Assembly (NCBI GenBank): GCA_050330095.1
Contig: JBHJOC010000008.1
Location: 1-26,441, forward strand
Direction of reading: 5' to 3'
DNA: 26,441 bases
Source of the DNA: JBCBWG01 sp036804185
GTDB taxonomy: Bacteria > Pseudomonadota > Alphaproteobacteria > Rhizobiales > Hyphomicrobiaceae
In this document: positions 7,615-14,694 of the stretch, piece after piece
Layout of the letters: every line of letters begins with the position of its first letter
Position numbering within the stretch: the stretch's first letter is position 1
Notes under the pieces: model-generated
Told to the model about the DNA's origin: nothing
Database searches by the model: none
Seen by the model: the letters and a program-made list of their open reading frames with translations, nothing else
Program-made: the position numbers and the translations under genes

Positions 7615-8289
7615 GTGGGCGCCCTGGGACATAACGGTCGGCGCAACGGCGTGTCGCGCCAGGCACGAACCCGCGCGATCCAGGTTGTCGTCATGGCCAA
7701 ATCGGCAATGCTAGGTAGGGTCAAGACTCGGTTGGGACGCACCATTGGCCCGGTCCACGCGACCCGGTTCTACCGAACGAACGTCAGGGCCGTCGTCGCG
7801 CGCCTTGAACACGATCGAAGGCTCGACGTTTGGCTGGCCGTCGCACCTGCGCCCGAGAGGCGCACCACGACGCTGCCACTGCCGACACGGCGCATTGGCC
7901 AGCCTCGTGGCGATCTCGGCGCGAAAATGCAGGCCATGTTTGACCTGATGCCGCCGGGCCCGGTCGTGATCGTTGGCACCGATATTCCAGGCATCACAGC
8001 GGCGGCTGTCGTCCAGGTTGCACGCAGCGCAATGCGCGCATCGGTTGCCTTCGCTCCAACCCCGGACGGTGGTTTTTGGGCGGTTGCAGCCCGCCGAACG
8101 CCCAGAATTCAACGGCCCTTCAAGGCAGTGCGGTGGTCGACAGAGCATGCGCTCGCTGATTGCCTCAATAACCGCGACAGCATCGGCGCCGTGCTTGGCC
8201 CGGCACTCATCGATGTCGATGACGCCGGGAGCTATCACGAGACACGCGACGTCCGCGGACGTCGCGTCGTGCCGCAGCAGCGTCGTTGA
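7615..8289 (+). CDS. TIGR04282-like glycosyltransferase (rSAM/selenodomain-associated transferase 1)
   Basis: This 224-residue nucleotidyl/glycosyl-transferase-fold protein carries the family hallmark VVVMAKSAMLGRVKTRLG near the N-terminus (a variant of the usual FAKxPxxGxVKTRL), GDLGAKM, VVIVGTDIPGI and TPDGGFWAVA. These are the standard TIGR04282 blocks. The GTG at 7615 is preferred because GAGGG lies about 7 bases upstream and it keeps the first beta strand. A GTG at 7651 is possible, whereas the ATG at 7693 would cut into the conserved strand. It partners functionally with TIGR04283 in known loci, here at 5647. It converges on the Cas2-like gene at 8392, with palindromes between them. Confidence 0.85.
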   Translation: MGALGHNGRRNGVSRQARTRAIQVVVMAKSAMLGRVKTRLGRTIGPVHATRFYRTNVRAVVARLEHDRRLDVWLAVAPAPERRTTTLPLPTRRIGQPRGDLGAKMQAMFDLMPPGPVVIVGTDIPGITAAAVVQVARSAMRASVAFAPTPDGGFWAVAARRTPRIQRPFKAVRWSTEHALADCLNNRDSIGAVLGPALIDVDDAGSYHETRDVRGRRVVPQQRR

Positions 8290-8292
8290 GGG

Positions 8293-8354
8293 CGACTGGC
8301 CAGTCGCGCCTGAACTGGCACCTATGCCGATGCACGGACAGGCCAATTCAGGCG
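8293..8354. terminator. palindromes between convergent genes, possible bidirectional terminator
   Basis: CGACTGGCCAGTCG (8293-8306) is a perfect 14-base palindrome. Next to it, arms at 8307-8319 and 8342-8354 pair over 13 bp with one mismatch around a 22-base loop. They lie between the transferase stop (8289, plus) and the Cas2-like stop (8392, minus). There is no T-run, so the terminator role rests on position and structure only. Confidence 0.5.
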
Positions 8355-8391
8355 TGATGCGTCACGAGACCCGCGTCGCGAACGACTTGCC

Positions 8392-8772
8392 TCAACTCGC
8401 CTCGGCAAGCGTCTGGTTTGTGACGCTGTCGGCACGCGTTTCGGCCCGCGGCAGTGGGAACGGCAGGATGTCTGCGCCCGGACCGGGCTCGACCCGCGCG
8501 CGCGCACGAAACCAGCGCAGGGTCGTATTGCCGAGTGCCACGTCTTCGTCGACGCGCTGGATGATGAACCCGTCCTCATCATCGAACACGGGGGCCAGCG
8601 CCGCGCTCAGCGCAGCGAGCGTTTCTGCTCCGCGCACGTACCACGTGCATTCCAGCGGTCGCGCCCAGGCCTCTCCCGACGCCATGATGGCATCCGCCAC
8701 GGCATGCTTGTTCCGGAGTGGCGTTGCGAGATCATAGGAAATTACAAACAGGGTGTGTGCAGCGTTGGTCAT
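8392..8772 (-). CDS. Cas2-fold (SinR-like) protein, not linked to CRISPR
   Basis: This is a 126-residue protein. The ATG at 8772 has GAGAG about 8 bases upstream; a longer in-frame reading back to a GTG at 8925 has no ribosome site and looks non-coding. Residues 6-16 (HTLFVISYDLA) form a first beta strand ending in the conserved YD of the Cas2/VapD-like ferredoxin fold. Then come a helix, ECTWYVRGAET (a strand with the typical STW-like motif) and a strand with GFIIQRV, ending in a loop with TLRWF. The last 30 residues are a Pro-rich tail. Proteins annotated SinR family share this layout. No CRISPR repeats or other cas genes are in the window. Nuclease activity is not implied: many members of this fold are uncharacterised. 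Confidence 0.75.
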   Translation of the reverse strand: MTNAAHTLFVISYDLATPLRNKHAVADAIMASGEAWARPLECTWYVRGAETLAALSAALAPVFDDEDGFIIQRVDEDVALGNTTLRWFRARARVEPGPGADILPFPLPRAETRADSVTNQTLAEAS

Positions 8773-8979
8773 CGGGGTTCTCTCGTCGGCTCGATGTGCG
8801 GAAACTGACTGGCGCATCCTGTGGTGGGGCGGCGCCGACAACGGAACGCGAGAACCAAGACACAACGCGGAACTGAACGCTGACTGCACAACTCGACACT
8901 TGTTTATTTCATCCGTTATCGGCACCGCTGGGGCGTTCTCGGGTCAAGTGTGGGGCAGATGACCAATCTGGGGCATCGA

Positions 8980-8994
8980 GAACGTAAAAAGAAC
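8980..8994 (-). promoter_or_regulatory. LexA-like SOS box (GTTC-N7-GTTC)
   Basis: The plus strand reads GAAC, seven bases, GAAC; on the minus strand this is GTTC-N7-GTTC, the alphaproteobacterial LexA operator. A similar but one-base-shorter GTTC-N6-GTTC lies at 9028-9041. Both are in the otherwise gene-free stretch 8773-9138, upstream of the Cas2-like gene (start 8772) by about 210 bp and downstream of the small gene ending at 9139. The motif is seen; LexA binding is inference, and the distance to the next start is larger than usual. Confidence 0.45.
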
Positions 8995-9138
8995 ATAGCG
9001 ATTTGCTCCGCGGCTGTCACCGAGAAAGTTCGCAAATGTTCTATTTTATTTCCCATGCATGCGCAAGGCGGCTAGACGACGTAAACCCAGACCCACAGCC
9101 GTGGACCGCCAAGCTTTGGCCAAGATCGCTGCGCGCGC

Positions 9139-9483
9139 TCAGTCGAACAGGGAGAGCTGGTGGCTGCACCGCTGGCGGATCGGGATCCGACGATGATGAC
9201 TGAGATCGCACTGGGCGATGAGCCCAGGAAAGCGCTCACGAAATACGGTCAGCGCTTTTTCTCTCGATGCTGGAAAGCGTGTCCCTTCCCAGATCTCGTA
9301 GAGACGCCGGGGGTCGCAGGCGTAGCGGGTTCTGATGTCTTTGCGACGGATGCGGAGCCAGCGGGCGATCCAGATATCGACCGCGTCTTGCTCGGTCAGT
9401 GGCCCTGATCTGGTGGAGGTCGACGGCTGGCCGAGGGCCAACGCTTCCGCTTCCAGGCTGTCGGCCTGCGAACGCTTGATCAC
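9139..9483 (-). CDS. small putative helix-turn-helix protein
   Basis: This is a 114-residue protein starting at a GTG (9483), with GGGAG 6 bases upstream. The core (residues about 28-92) is rich in charged, helical segments: LTEQDAVDIWIARWLRIRRKD, then YACDPRRLYEIWEG, then REKALTVFRERFPGL. The RYACDPRRLYEIW block looks like a recognition helix of a helix-turn-helix, and the pattern looks conserved rather than random; I believe similar short hypothetical proteins are common in alphaproteobacteria. No named family can be given. A possible LexA-like box lies just beyond its 3' end. It is divergent from hisA. Confidence 0.7.
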   Translation of the reverse strand: MIKRSQADSLEAEALALGQPSTSTRSGPLTEQDAVDIWIARWLRIRRKDIRTRYACDPRRLYEIWEGTRFPASREKALTVFRERFPGLIAQCDLSHHRRIPIRQRCSHQLSLFD

Positions 9484-9826
9484 TGAAGACTCCCAACGTC
9501 AGACAGCGCATGAGGTCGGGACCGCCGACGTCATTGCAAACTCTGAAGCGGTCGCGTTCATGGCGGCTCCGTTCCAGATCCGTTGCCCTCTTGCCATTTC
9601 GCAGCAGTCTGCGGCCCGCGCGACGGGCGGATGCTCGGGCCCTGACCAGACAGAGATCACACATGCCGACAACCCGGGCCGCCTCGGCCCTGAGGGGTTG
9701 ACTTTGGCACCATCTGACCGCAGCAGGTGCCAGAACAAAATAGCAATTTCTTGGCGGAGCGCGCTGCTTGTCGGCAGATGGTGGGCGAGCGCGTGCTTGG
9801 CCACGACGGCCCATGGAGATGTTCAC
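9484..9826. other. gene-free stretch upstream of hisA, with a hairpin
   Basis: No convincing coding frame is seen in these 343 bases on either strand. TGGCACC (9705-9711) and GGTGCCA (9726-9732) form a perfect 7-bp stem with a 14-base loop, about 95 bases before the hisA start, and a smaller GGGCCG/CGGCCC stem lies near 9677-9691. There is no histidine-rich leader peptide that would suggest classical his attenuation. Confidence 0.4.
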
Positions 9827-10585
9827 GTGATCCTGTTTCCGGCAATCGATCTCAAGGACGGGACCTGCGTCCGTCTCAAGCTCGGCGACATGCAGCAAGC
9901 GACCGTCTTCAACGATGACCCTGCGGATCAGGCCCTCAAGTTCCAGATGATGGGGTTCTCTTGGCTGCACATCGTCGACCTTGATGGCGCGTTCGCTGGA
10001 AGTCCAATGAATGGTGCTGCTGTCGAGGCGATCCTCCGTGCGACCAATATGTCGGTGCAACTCGGCGGAGGTATTCGCGATCTCGCAACAATCGAATCCT
10101 GGCTCGCAAAAGGCGTCCAGAGAGTGATTCTCGGCACGGCAGCCGTCAGAAACCCTGACCTGGTTCGTCAGGCATGCGCCGCGTTTCCCGGTCAGATCGT
10201 CGTGGGGATCGACGCCAAGGGTGGGTATGTCGCAGTCGAGGGTTGGGCTGAAACCAGCAGCCTCACAGCCGTTGAACTCGCCAAGCGCTTCGAGGATGCA
10301 GGCGTGGCGGCACTTGTCTTCACCGACATCGATCGAGACGGAATCCTGAAGGGCTTGAACCTGCCTGCAACGATCGCGCTGGCCAACGCGGTCAAGCTTC
10401 CAGTCATCGCGTCGGGCGGCTTGGCAAGCATGGCTGATATCGATGCGCTCTGCGCGCCAGATGCGCTTGTTCTCGAGGGTGCTATCAGCGGTCGCGCGCT
10501 CTATGATGGGCGCATCGAACCCAGGGCCGCGCTCGAACGGCTCGCAATGGCAAGGCTTCCGATTCCCGTTCGGCCGGTGATGTGA
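9827..10585 (+). CDS. hisA: HisA, ProFAR isomerase
   Basis: This is 1-(5-phosphoribosyl)-5-[(5-phosphoribosylamino)methylideneamino]imidazole-4-carboxamide isomerase, the fourth step of histidine synthesis; cytoplasmic (beta/alpha)8 barrel, 252 residues. The start is the GTG at 9827, with GGAG 8 bases upstream, giving MILFPAIDLKDG with the first catalytic Asp. The first phosphate-binding site is QLGGGIRD, followed by VILGTAAV. The second half-barrel repeats it: VVGIDAKGGYVAVEGW, FTDIDRDGILKG with the second catalytic Asp, and VIASGGLAS, then LEGAISGRALYDG. All key residues are present. It is unusual that hisH, hisF and hisB are not adjacent. The arginase-fold gene follows after 43 bp on the same strand. 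Confidence 0.96.
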   Translation: MILFPAIDLKDGTCVRLKLGDMQQATVFNDDPADQALKFQMMGFSWLHIVDLDGAFAGSPMNGAAVEAILRATNMSVQLGGGIRDLATIESWLAKGVQRVILGTAAVRNPDLVRQACAAFPGQIVVGIDAKGGYVAVEGWAETSSLTAVELAKRFEDAGVAALVFTDIDRDGILKGLNLPATIALANAVKLPVIASGGLASMADIDALCAPDALVLEGAISGRALYDGRIEPRAALERLAMARLPIPVRPVM

Positions 10586-10628
10586 GACGGACGCGAAGCT
10601 ACGTTTGAGACGACAGGGCTGGGACGAC

Positions 10629-11459
10629 ATGGCCAAGGTAACGCTCATCTATGCCTACTGGCCGGCACAGCCATTCGGTATGACGTGGTGTGACGTGCCG
10701 TGGGCCCTGCGTGATGCAGGGCTTGCCAAGCGCCTTCACGCGGCAGGCCATGACGTGATCGAATCGATCCTGATGAGCAACAGGGACCACCCCGAAGAAC
10801 TTATCAGCGGCTTTGCGCTCGCCGGCGAGATCGCTGGCGAGGTGCGGCGCGCGCGTCAGGAGGGCGAGTTCCCGGTCATCGTCTGTGGAAGTTGCACCCT
10901 TGCGGCGGTTGGTGCTGTTGCCGGCATCGGGTTCGGGGATCGTCTCGGCATCGTCTGGGCTGATGCCCATCCCGATCTTAATACGCCCGAGACGACCGTT
11001 ACCGGATTGCTTGACGGTATGGCCCTGTCCGTGGCGACGGGTCGAAGTTGGAGGGCGCTCGCTGCAGCTGAAGCCGGGTTGGCGGCCCCAGCGAACCTTG
11101 CCCGGTGCGCGCTCTACGGTGCCCGGTCAATCGATCCCCCCGAGCGGGATTTGATCGACAGCGAGGGCGTTCCAATCATCGCCGATGCGGGTGCTGTGGC
11201 GCTCCGCCTTCAGGGGACGGAACTCACGTATTTCCACCTCGACTGCGATGTTCACGACGCCGACGTCCTGCACGCAAATGCAGTGGCCGTGCGCGGCGGT
11301 CCGCGTGTCGAGGATGTGCGGCGCATGATCCGCGAGACGCCCCGTCTTGCATGCCTTTCGGTTGCCTCGCTCGATCCTGCCGTGGCTAACATGGCAACGG
11401 CTGCTGATATCGTGATTGGCCACGTGCTGGCAGCCGCCGAAAGCCACCACCGGTCCTGA
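10629..11459 (+). CDS. arginase/agmatinase-fold protein with a Cys in the first metal motif
   Basis: This is a 276-residue ureohydrolase-fold protein; the ATG at 10629 has GGGA about 5 bases upstream. The dimetal site is largely recognisable: WADAHPDLNTPETTVTG (residues 111 on, DxHxD) and FHLDCDVHDADVLH (the DxD ligand pair, about 205-207). The usual GGDHS motif, which supplies a metal-binding His, reads CGSCT (residues 86-90), so His is replaced by Cys. The final Glu region is also atypical. It may therefore not be a classical arginase or agmatinase, and substrate prediction is unsafe. It follows hisA by 43 bp on the same strand and converges on the M24 gene. Confidence 0.85.
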   Translation: MAKVTLIYAYWPAQPFGMTWCDVPWALRDAGLAKRLHAAGHDVIESILMSNRDHPEELISGFALAGEIAGEVRRARQEGEFPVIVCGSCTLAAVGAVAGIGFGDRLGIVWADAHPDLNTPETTVTGLLDGMALSVATGRSWRALAAAEAGLAAPANLARCALYGARSIDPPERDLIDSEGVPIIADAGAVALRLQGTELTYFHLDCDVHDADVLHANAVAVRGGPRVEDVRRMIRETPRLACLSVASLDPAVANMATAADIVIGHVLAAAESHHRS

Positions 11460-11486
11460 AGCGGCGTTGAGGCCGATGCCGGAGCC

Positions 11487-11514
11487 AAGTCCTTCAGATC
11501 AAGTCCTTCAGATC
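11487..11514. repeat. 14-bp perfect tandem duplication at the end of the M24 gene
   Basis: AAGTCCTTCAGATC occurs twice head to tail (11487-11500 and 11501-11514). The right copy carries the stop codon of the minus-strand M24 gene (11508-11510), so the next 14 bases after the stop repeat the end of the gene. It looks like a recent slippage duplication. Confidence 0.8.
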
Positions 11515-12695
11515 ACGACCAAATCGAGCTCTGATGTCGAAAGGGCCTCTGCTCCGGAGGACGTGACGAGCGATGTGCGCCCGAGGGTGGCGGCGAGGCC
11601 TGTGTCGTCATCGAAGATGATCATGTGCAGGAAAAACACCATGCCAGGTTCAATGACGACGGGATTGCGCTCATAGACCATGGGCCAGTCCATCCAGTTC
11701 GGAGCATACGTGGCACCGAGGGAATACCCACATGCGTTGAGCCGGTAGCGGGAGAGCCCTGCACGGTCGAGTGTTGATGCATGGGCTGCAAACACATCGC
11801 CGACAGTTCGGCCCGGCTGAAGGACCTGCTCACAAGCAAGCAACGCGTCTTTGGCCCTTGCCGAGAGGTCGACCTGACGCACGGGCGCGGTGCCGATGGC
11901 GAGCGTGCGCATCAGGCAGGCATGGTAGTGGCGGTATGTTCCGGCGAATTCGAGCGTCAGCTGGTCTTGCGGTTCGAGATAGCGCCGGCCGGTGAAATAG
12001 CGACACATCAGTGCACCAGGCCCAGACCCGATGATGAACTCGTTCGCCGGGTCATCGCCACCGCCAGCAAAGACAGCGGCATGCATGGCAGCGAGGATCT
12101 CGCCTTCGAATGCACCGGGATACGCGGTGTCTTGTGCAGCCTGCCACGCAGCATCGGCGAGTTCGCCGGCTTTGCGGACATACACGATCTCGGCCTCACT
12201 TTTGATCAGGCGTAACTGTGTGACCAGCCGCGAGGCGTCTTCGAGCTTTGCAAAGCCCGAAAGTGCGGTCTCGAGGTCTTTGCCGAGTTTTGCCGTCAAT
12301 CCGTAGGCGTCGAACTCGACACCGAGCGCCGAGCCGAACAGACCCATGTTTGCGAGCAGATCGTGGAGGCGAAGGGCGGGGGCCGCGTTGGGGCTGTCCA
12401 CCCAAACGTCGATCTGATCTATGGTCGAGGTGAAGCGGGCTTGCCGAACGTCTGGCGCGCGCGTGATCAGCGCGGTTCTGCCGTCCGCGGTCAGCACCAG
12501 GCCCTGGAAGTGTACGTAGCCGAACGTATCGTAGCCGGTCAAGTAATACATCGACTCTTGCCGAAACATCAGCAGAGCGTCGAGTCCCTGGTCTCTGAGC
12601 GCGCGGCATGCGCGGGCACGCCGCTCAGCGAATTCGGTCTCGGTGAAGTGCAAGTGCTTGATGCCGCTGGTGTGCGGACGCGCAGGCTCAGTCAT
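11508..12695 (-). CDS. M24-family creatinase/ectoine-hydrolase-like protein
   Basis: This is a 395-residue pita-bread-fold protein. The ATG at 12695 has GGAGG 5-6 bases upstream. The N-terminal creatinase domain includes FAERRARACRALRDQGLDALL, YYLTGYDTFGY and DVRQARFTST. The C-terminal domain includes EIVYVRKAGELADAAW, EFIIGSGPG, LEFAGTYRHYHACLMRT, ACGYSLGATYAPNW and VIEPGMVFFLH. The Asp and His metal ligands of true aminopeptidase P are missing: the GYxSDxTRT position reads HYHACLMRT, and the usual His motif reads CGYSLG. This resembles creatinase and the ectoine hydrolase DoeA, which act without metals, and DddP-type relatives in part. Substrate is not determined: likely a small N-acyl or cyclic amino compound. 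No ectoine catabolism partners are adjacent. Confidence 0.85.
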   Translation of the reverse strand: MTEPARPHTSGIKHLHFTETEFAERRARACRALRDQGLDALLMFRQESMYYLTGYDTFGYVHFQGLVLTADGRTALITRAPDVRQARFTSTIDQIDVWVDSPNAAPALRLHDLLANMGLFGSALGVEFDAYGLTAKLGKDLETALSGFAKLEDASRLVTQLRLIKSEAEIVYVRKAGELADAAWQAAQDTAYPGAFEGEILAAMHAAVFAGGGDDPANEFIIGSGPGALMCRYFTGRRYLEPQDQLTLEFAGTYRHYHACLMRTLAIGTAPVRQVDLSARAKDALLACEQVLQPGRTVGDVFAAHASTLDRAGLSRYRLNACGYSLGATYAPNWMDWPMVYERNPVVIEPGMVFFLHMIIFDDDTGLAATLGRTSLVTSSGAEALSTSELDLVVI

Positions 12696-12786
12696 CGGTG
12701 CCTCCGGACGTGCTGTCGGAGGCGGCCGGCCGCCTCCTGAACAGACTTGCGGCAGGCTTAGCATGAGCTGTTGCCAGCATGCGACC

Positions 12787-14397
12787 TCACCCAGCTAGCA
12801 TCTTCCAGGCAATCGCGACGAGTGCAGCGGCTCCGACCCAGAGTGCCGCTGACTGCCACACTGAGCCTCGCTGCTGTTCCGCCGTCAGTTTCCGGATCGT
12901 CTCCGGGTGGAGCCGGAAACCACTTCGGCTTGTCTCGGCGAGCGCGCTTGTCGCGCTCTCGGCCTGATGGAGCAAGCGCGGCACGTCGCTGACCAGCTTG
13001 CCGAACTCCGTGGCGCTCTCGCCGGCCTCGCGGATCCGGCCGGCGATGCCATAGTTCGACGCAATCCATTCCTTCGCAATGGGTTCGGCCGCCGTCCACA
13101 TATTGAGTTTCGGATTGAGTTCGCGCGCGACCCCTTCGACGATCACCATACTTTTTTGCAGTAGGATCAGTTCGGTCCTGGTCTCCATGTCGAACACGTC
13201 GGTGTAAGCAAACAACTGGCCCAGCAGATCAGCCATGGAGATCTCTTCGGCCGGGCGACCGAAGATCGGCTCGCCGATCGCGCGCATCGCTTGGGCGAAA
13301 ACCGCAACATCGTGGTGGGGCGGGACATAGCCGGCGTCGAAGTGCACCTGCGCTGTGCGCATGTAATCGCGGTTGATGAGGCCGTGCAGGATTTCAGCCA
13401 GGAACCGCCTCTCCATGCGCCCGAGCCTGCCAACGATGCCGAAATCAACGGCGACGACCGTTCCATCCGGTTCGATCAGCAGGTTTCCTTGATGCATGTC
13501 CGCATGAAAGAACCCGTCGCGCATCGCGTGCCGGAGGAACGATCTCAAGACCGTGAGCCCAAGCTGCTCGAGGTCATGGCCCGCAGCGGTCAGCGCTTCG
13601 CGGTTCGACACCTTGATGCCGTCGATCCATTCGATCGTCAGCACACGCTTCTGGGTTCGCTGCCAATCGACTCCTGGAACCCTGAACCGTCCATCGGCCT
13701 TGGTGCGGTCCTGCCCGATATTGCCATGCATTTCCGAGATTGCTGCCGCCTCGAGACGCAGATCCATCTCAAGGTCGGTCGTCCGCTCAAGGTTTTCGAC
13801 CACGGCGACGGGGCGCAGCCGGCGCGATGGCGGGTGAAACCGTTCGATGGCCGAGGCTGCGAACCTGTAACTCTCGAGATCTGCTTTGAAGCGGCGCTCC
13901 ACGCCGGGCCTCAAGATCTTAACGGCGACGGTGCGTTCAGTGCCATCCCGGTCGCGGACGGTTGCCTTGTGGACCTGCGCGATCGAGGCGGCGGCGATCG
14001 GCGGGCTGAAAGACGTGAAGTGGTCTTCCAGCTTGCCGCCAAGACTGTCCTCCACGACACGTCTCGCCTCTTTCATTGAGAACGGAGGAAGGGCGTCGCG
14101 CAGTTCCGCGAGGTCTTCAATGAGGTCGCTGCCGATCAGGTCGGGCCGGGTCGCGAGGAATTGCCCAAGCTTGATGTAGCTCGGCCCGAGTGCGGTAAGG
14201 GCATTGGCCAGCCGCGTTGCGCGCTTACGTCGGCCTGTCGTGACGTAGGAGAAGGCTCTGAGCGGCCAGGTCAGCACGTGCGCGAGCCTGAGCGGCGCCG
14301 GCACAGGCATCCCGCGCGGCACGAACCTGACGCCGTGCTGCGCCATCACGAGGCCGGCTCGTGTCAGGCGGAAAAGGTTGATGATCGACGACGACAT
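12787..14397 (-). CDS. ubiB: UbiB/ABC1-family atypical kinase (ubiquinone biosynthesis)
   Basis: This is a 536-residue membrane-associated protein needed for coenzyme Q synthesis in proteobacteria. The family-specific KLGQ is at residues 76-79 (KxGQ). The Ala-rich nucleotide loop PIAAASIAQVH is at 133-143 and Lys160 in VAVKILRPGV is the ATP-contacting lysine. HADMHQGN is at 298-305 and the metal-binding DFG at 318-320. A single C-terminal transmembrane helix (about 516-532, ALWVGAAALVAIAW) anchors it. The length fits UbiB. The usual ubiE neighbour is absent. The ATG at 14397 lacks a strong ribosome site. Downstream is the M24 gene; upstream, 78 bp away, is the two-hairpin repeat. Confidence 0.94.
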   Translation of the reverse strand: MSSSIINLFRLTRAGLVMAQHGVRFVPRGMPVPAPLRLAHVLTWPLRAFSYVTTGRRKRATRLANALTALGPSYIKLGQFLATRPDLIGSDLIEDLAELRDALPPFSMKEARRVVEDSLGGKLEDHFTSFSPPIAAASIAQVHKATVRDRDGTERTVAVKILRPGVERRFKADLESYRFAASAIERFHPPSRRLRPVAVVENLERTTDLEMDLRLEAAAISEMHGNIGQDRTKADGRFRVPGVDWQRTQKRVLTIEWIDGIKVSNREALTAAGHDLEQLGLTVLRSFLRHAMRDGFFHADMHQGNLLIEPDGTVVAVDFGIVGRLGRMERRFLAEILHGLINRDYMRTAQVHFDAGYVPPHHDVAVFAQAMRAIGEPIFGRPAEEISMADLLGQLFAYTDVFDMETRTELILLQKSMVIVEGVARELNPKLNMWTAAEPIAKEWIASNYGIAGRIREAGESATEFGKLVSDVPRLLHQAESATSALAETSRSGFRLHPETIRKLTAEQQRGSVWQSAALWVGAAALVAIAWKMLAG

Positions 14398-14474
14398 CGG
14401 CTGGAGGGCTCATTTCGAAGGCGTCGGTTAACGACGGAGCGAGGCTGGACCGGCACCGGGCCACTAGTCCCGCC

Positions 14475-14629
14475 GATCAGAAGTCCCTGCACCATCCGCA
14501 ACACGCGCCGTCCAGGGACTTCTGATCGAACAGCGGTACGAGGGTCATTAGGTTGCTCGTACCCTTTGCTTTCCGAAGTTCGTTTCGGCGCCCGACAAGA
14601 GTGACAGACGAACTTCGGAAAGCGGGTAC
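14475..14629. repeat. dispersed two-hairpin element, copy A (full)
   Basis: Hairpin 1 has perfect 15-bp arms (14475-14489 GATCAGAAGTCCCTG, 14513-14527) with a 23-base loop. Hairpin 2 pairs 14559-14583 with 14608-14629 over about 22 bp with a 3-base bulge. Related copies are at 16786-16848 (hairpin 1 only) and 25418-25570 (both, degraded). It lies directly 3' of ftsI (minus strand, stop at 14695). The loop sequence CACCATCCGCAACACGCGCC is nearly invariant among copies. No transposase is present. Confidence 0.85.
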
Positions 14630-14694
14630 GAACGATCAGTCACATCGGCCTGAGCAGAAGTGACTTTTGAGCCACCACAATCGTTGAGCGCCGA

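Noticed and set aside
8773..8925. Longer N-terminus of the Cas2-fold protein
   Set aside because: The upstream GTG has no ribosome site, and the first beta strand begins right after the ATG at 8772.
9028..9041. Second LexA box
   Set aside because: GTTC pair is separated by 6 bases instead of 7, so it is kept only as a near-match.
9335..9826. N-terminal extension of HisA by 164 codons
   Set aside because: HisA starts at the GTG at 9827 with a good ribosome site and the family's normal first strand; upstream residues are unrelated low-complexity sequence overlapping another gene.
14475..14629. Insertion sequence
   Set aside because: The hairpin element carries no transposase frame and no flanking direct repeats were seen; it is treated as a non-coding repeat.
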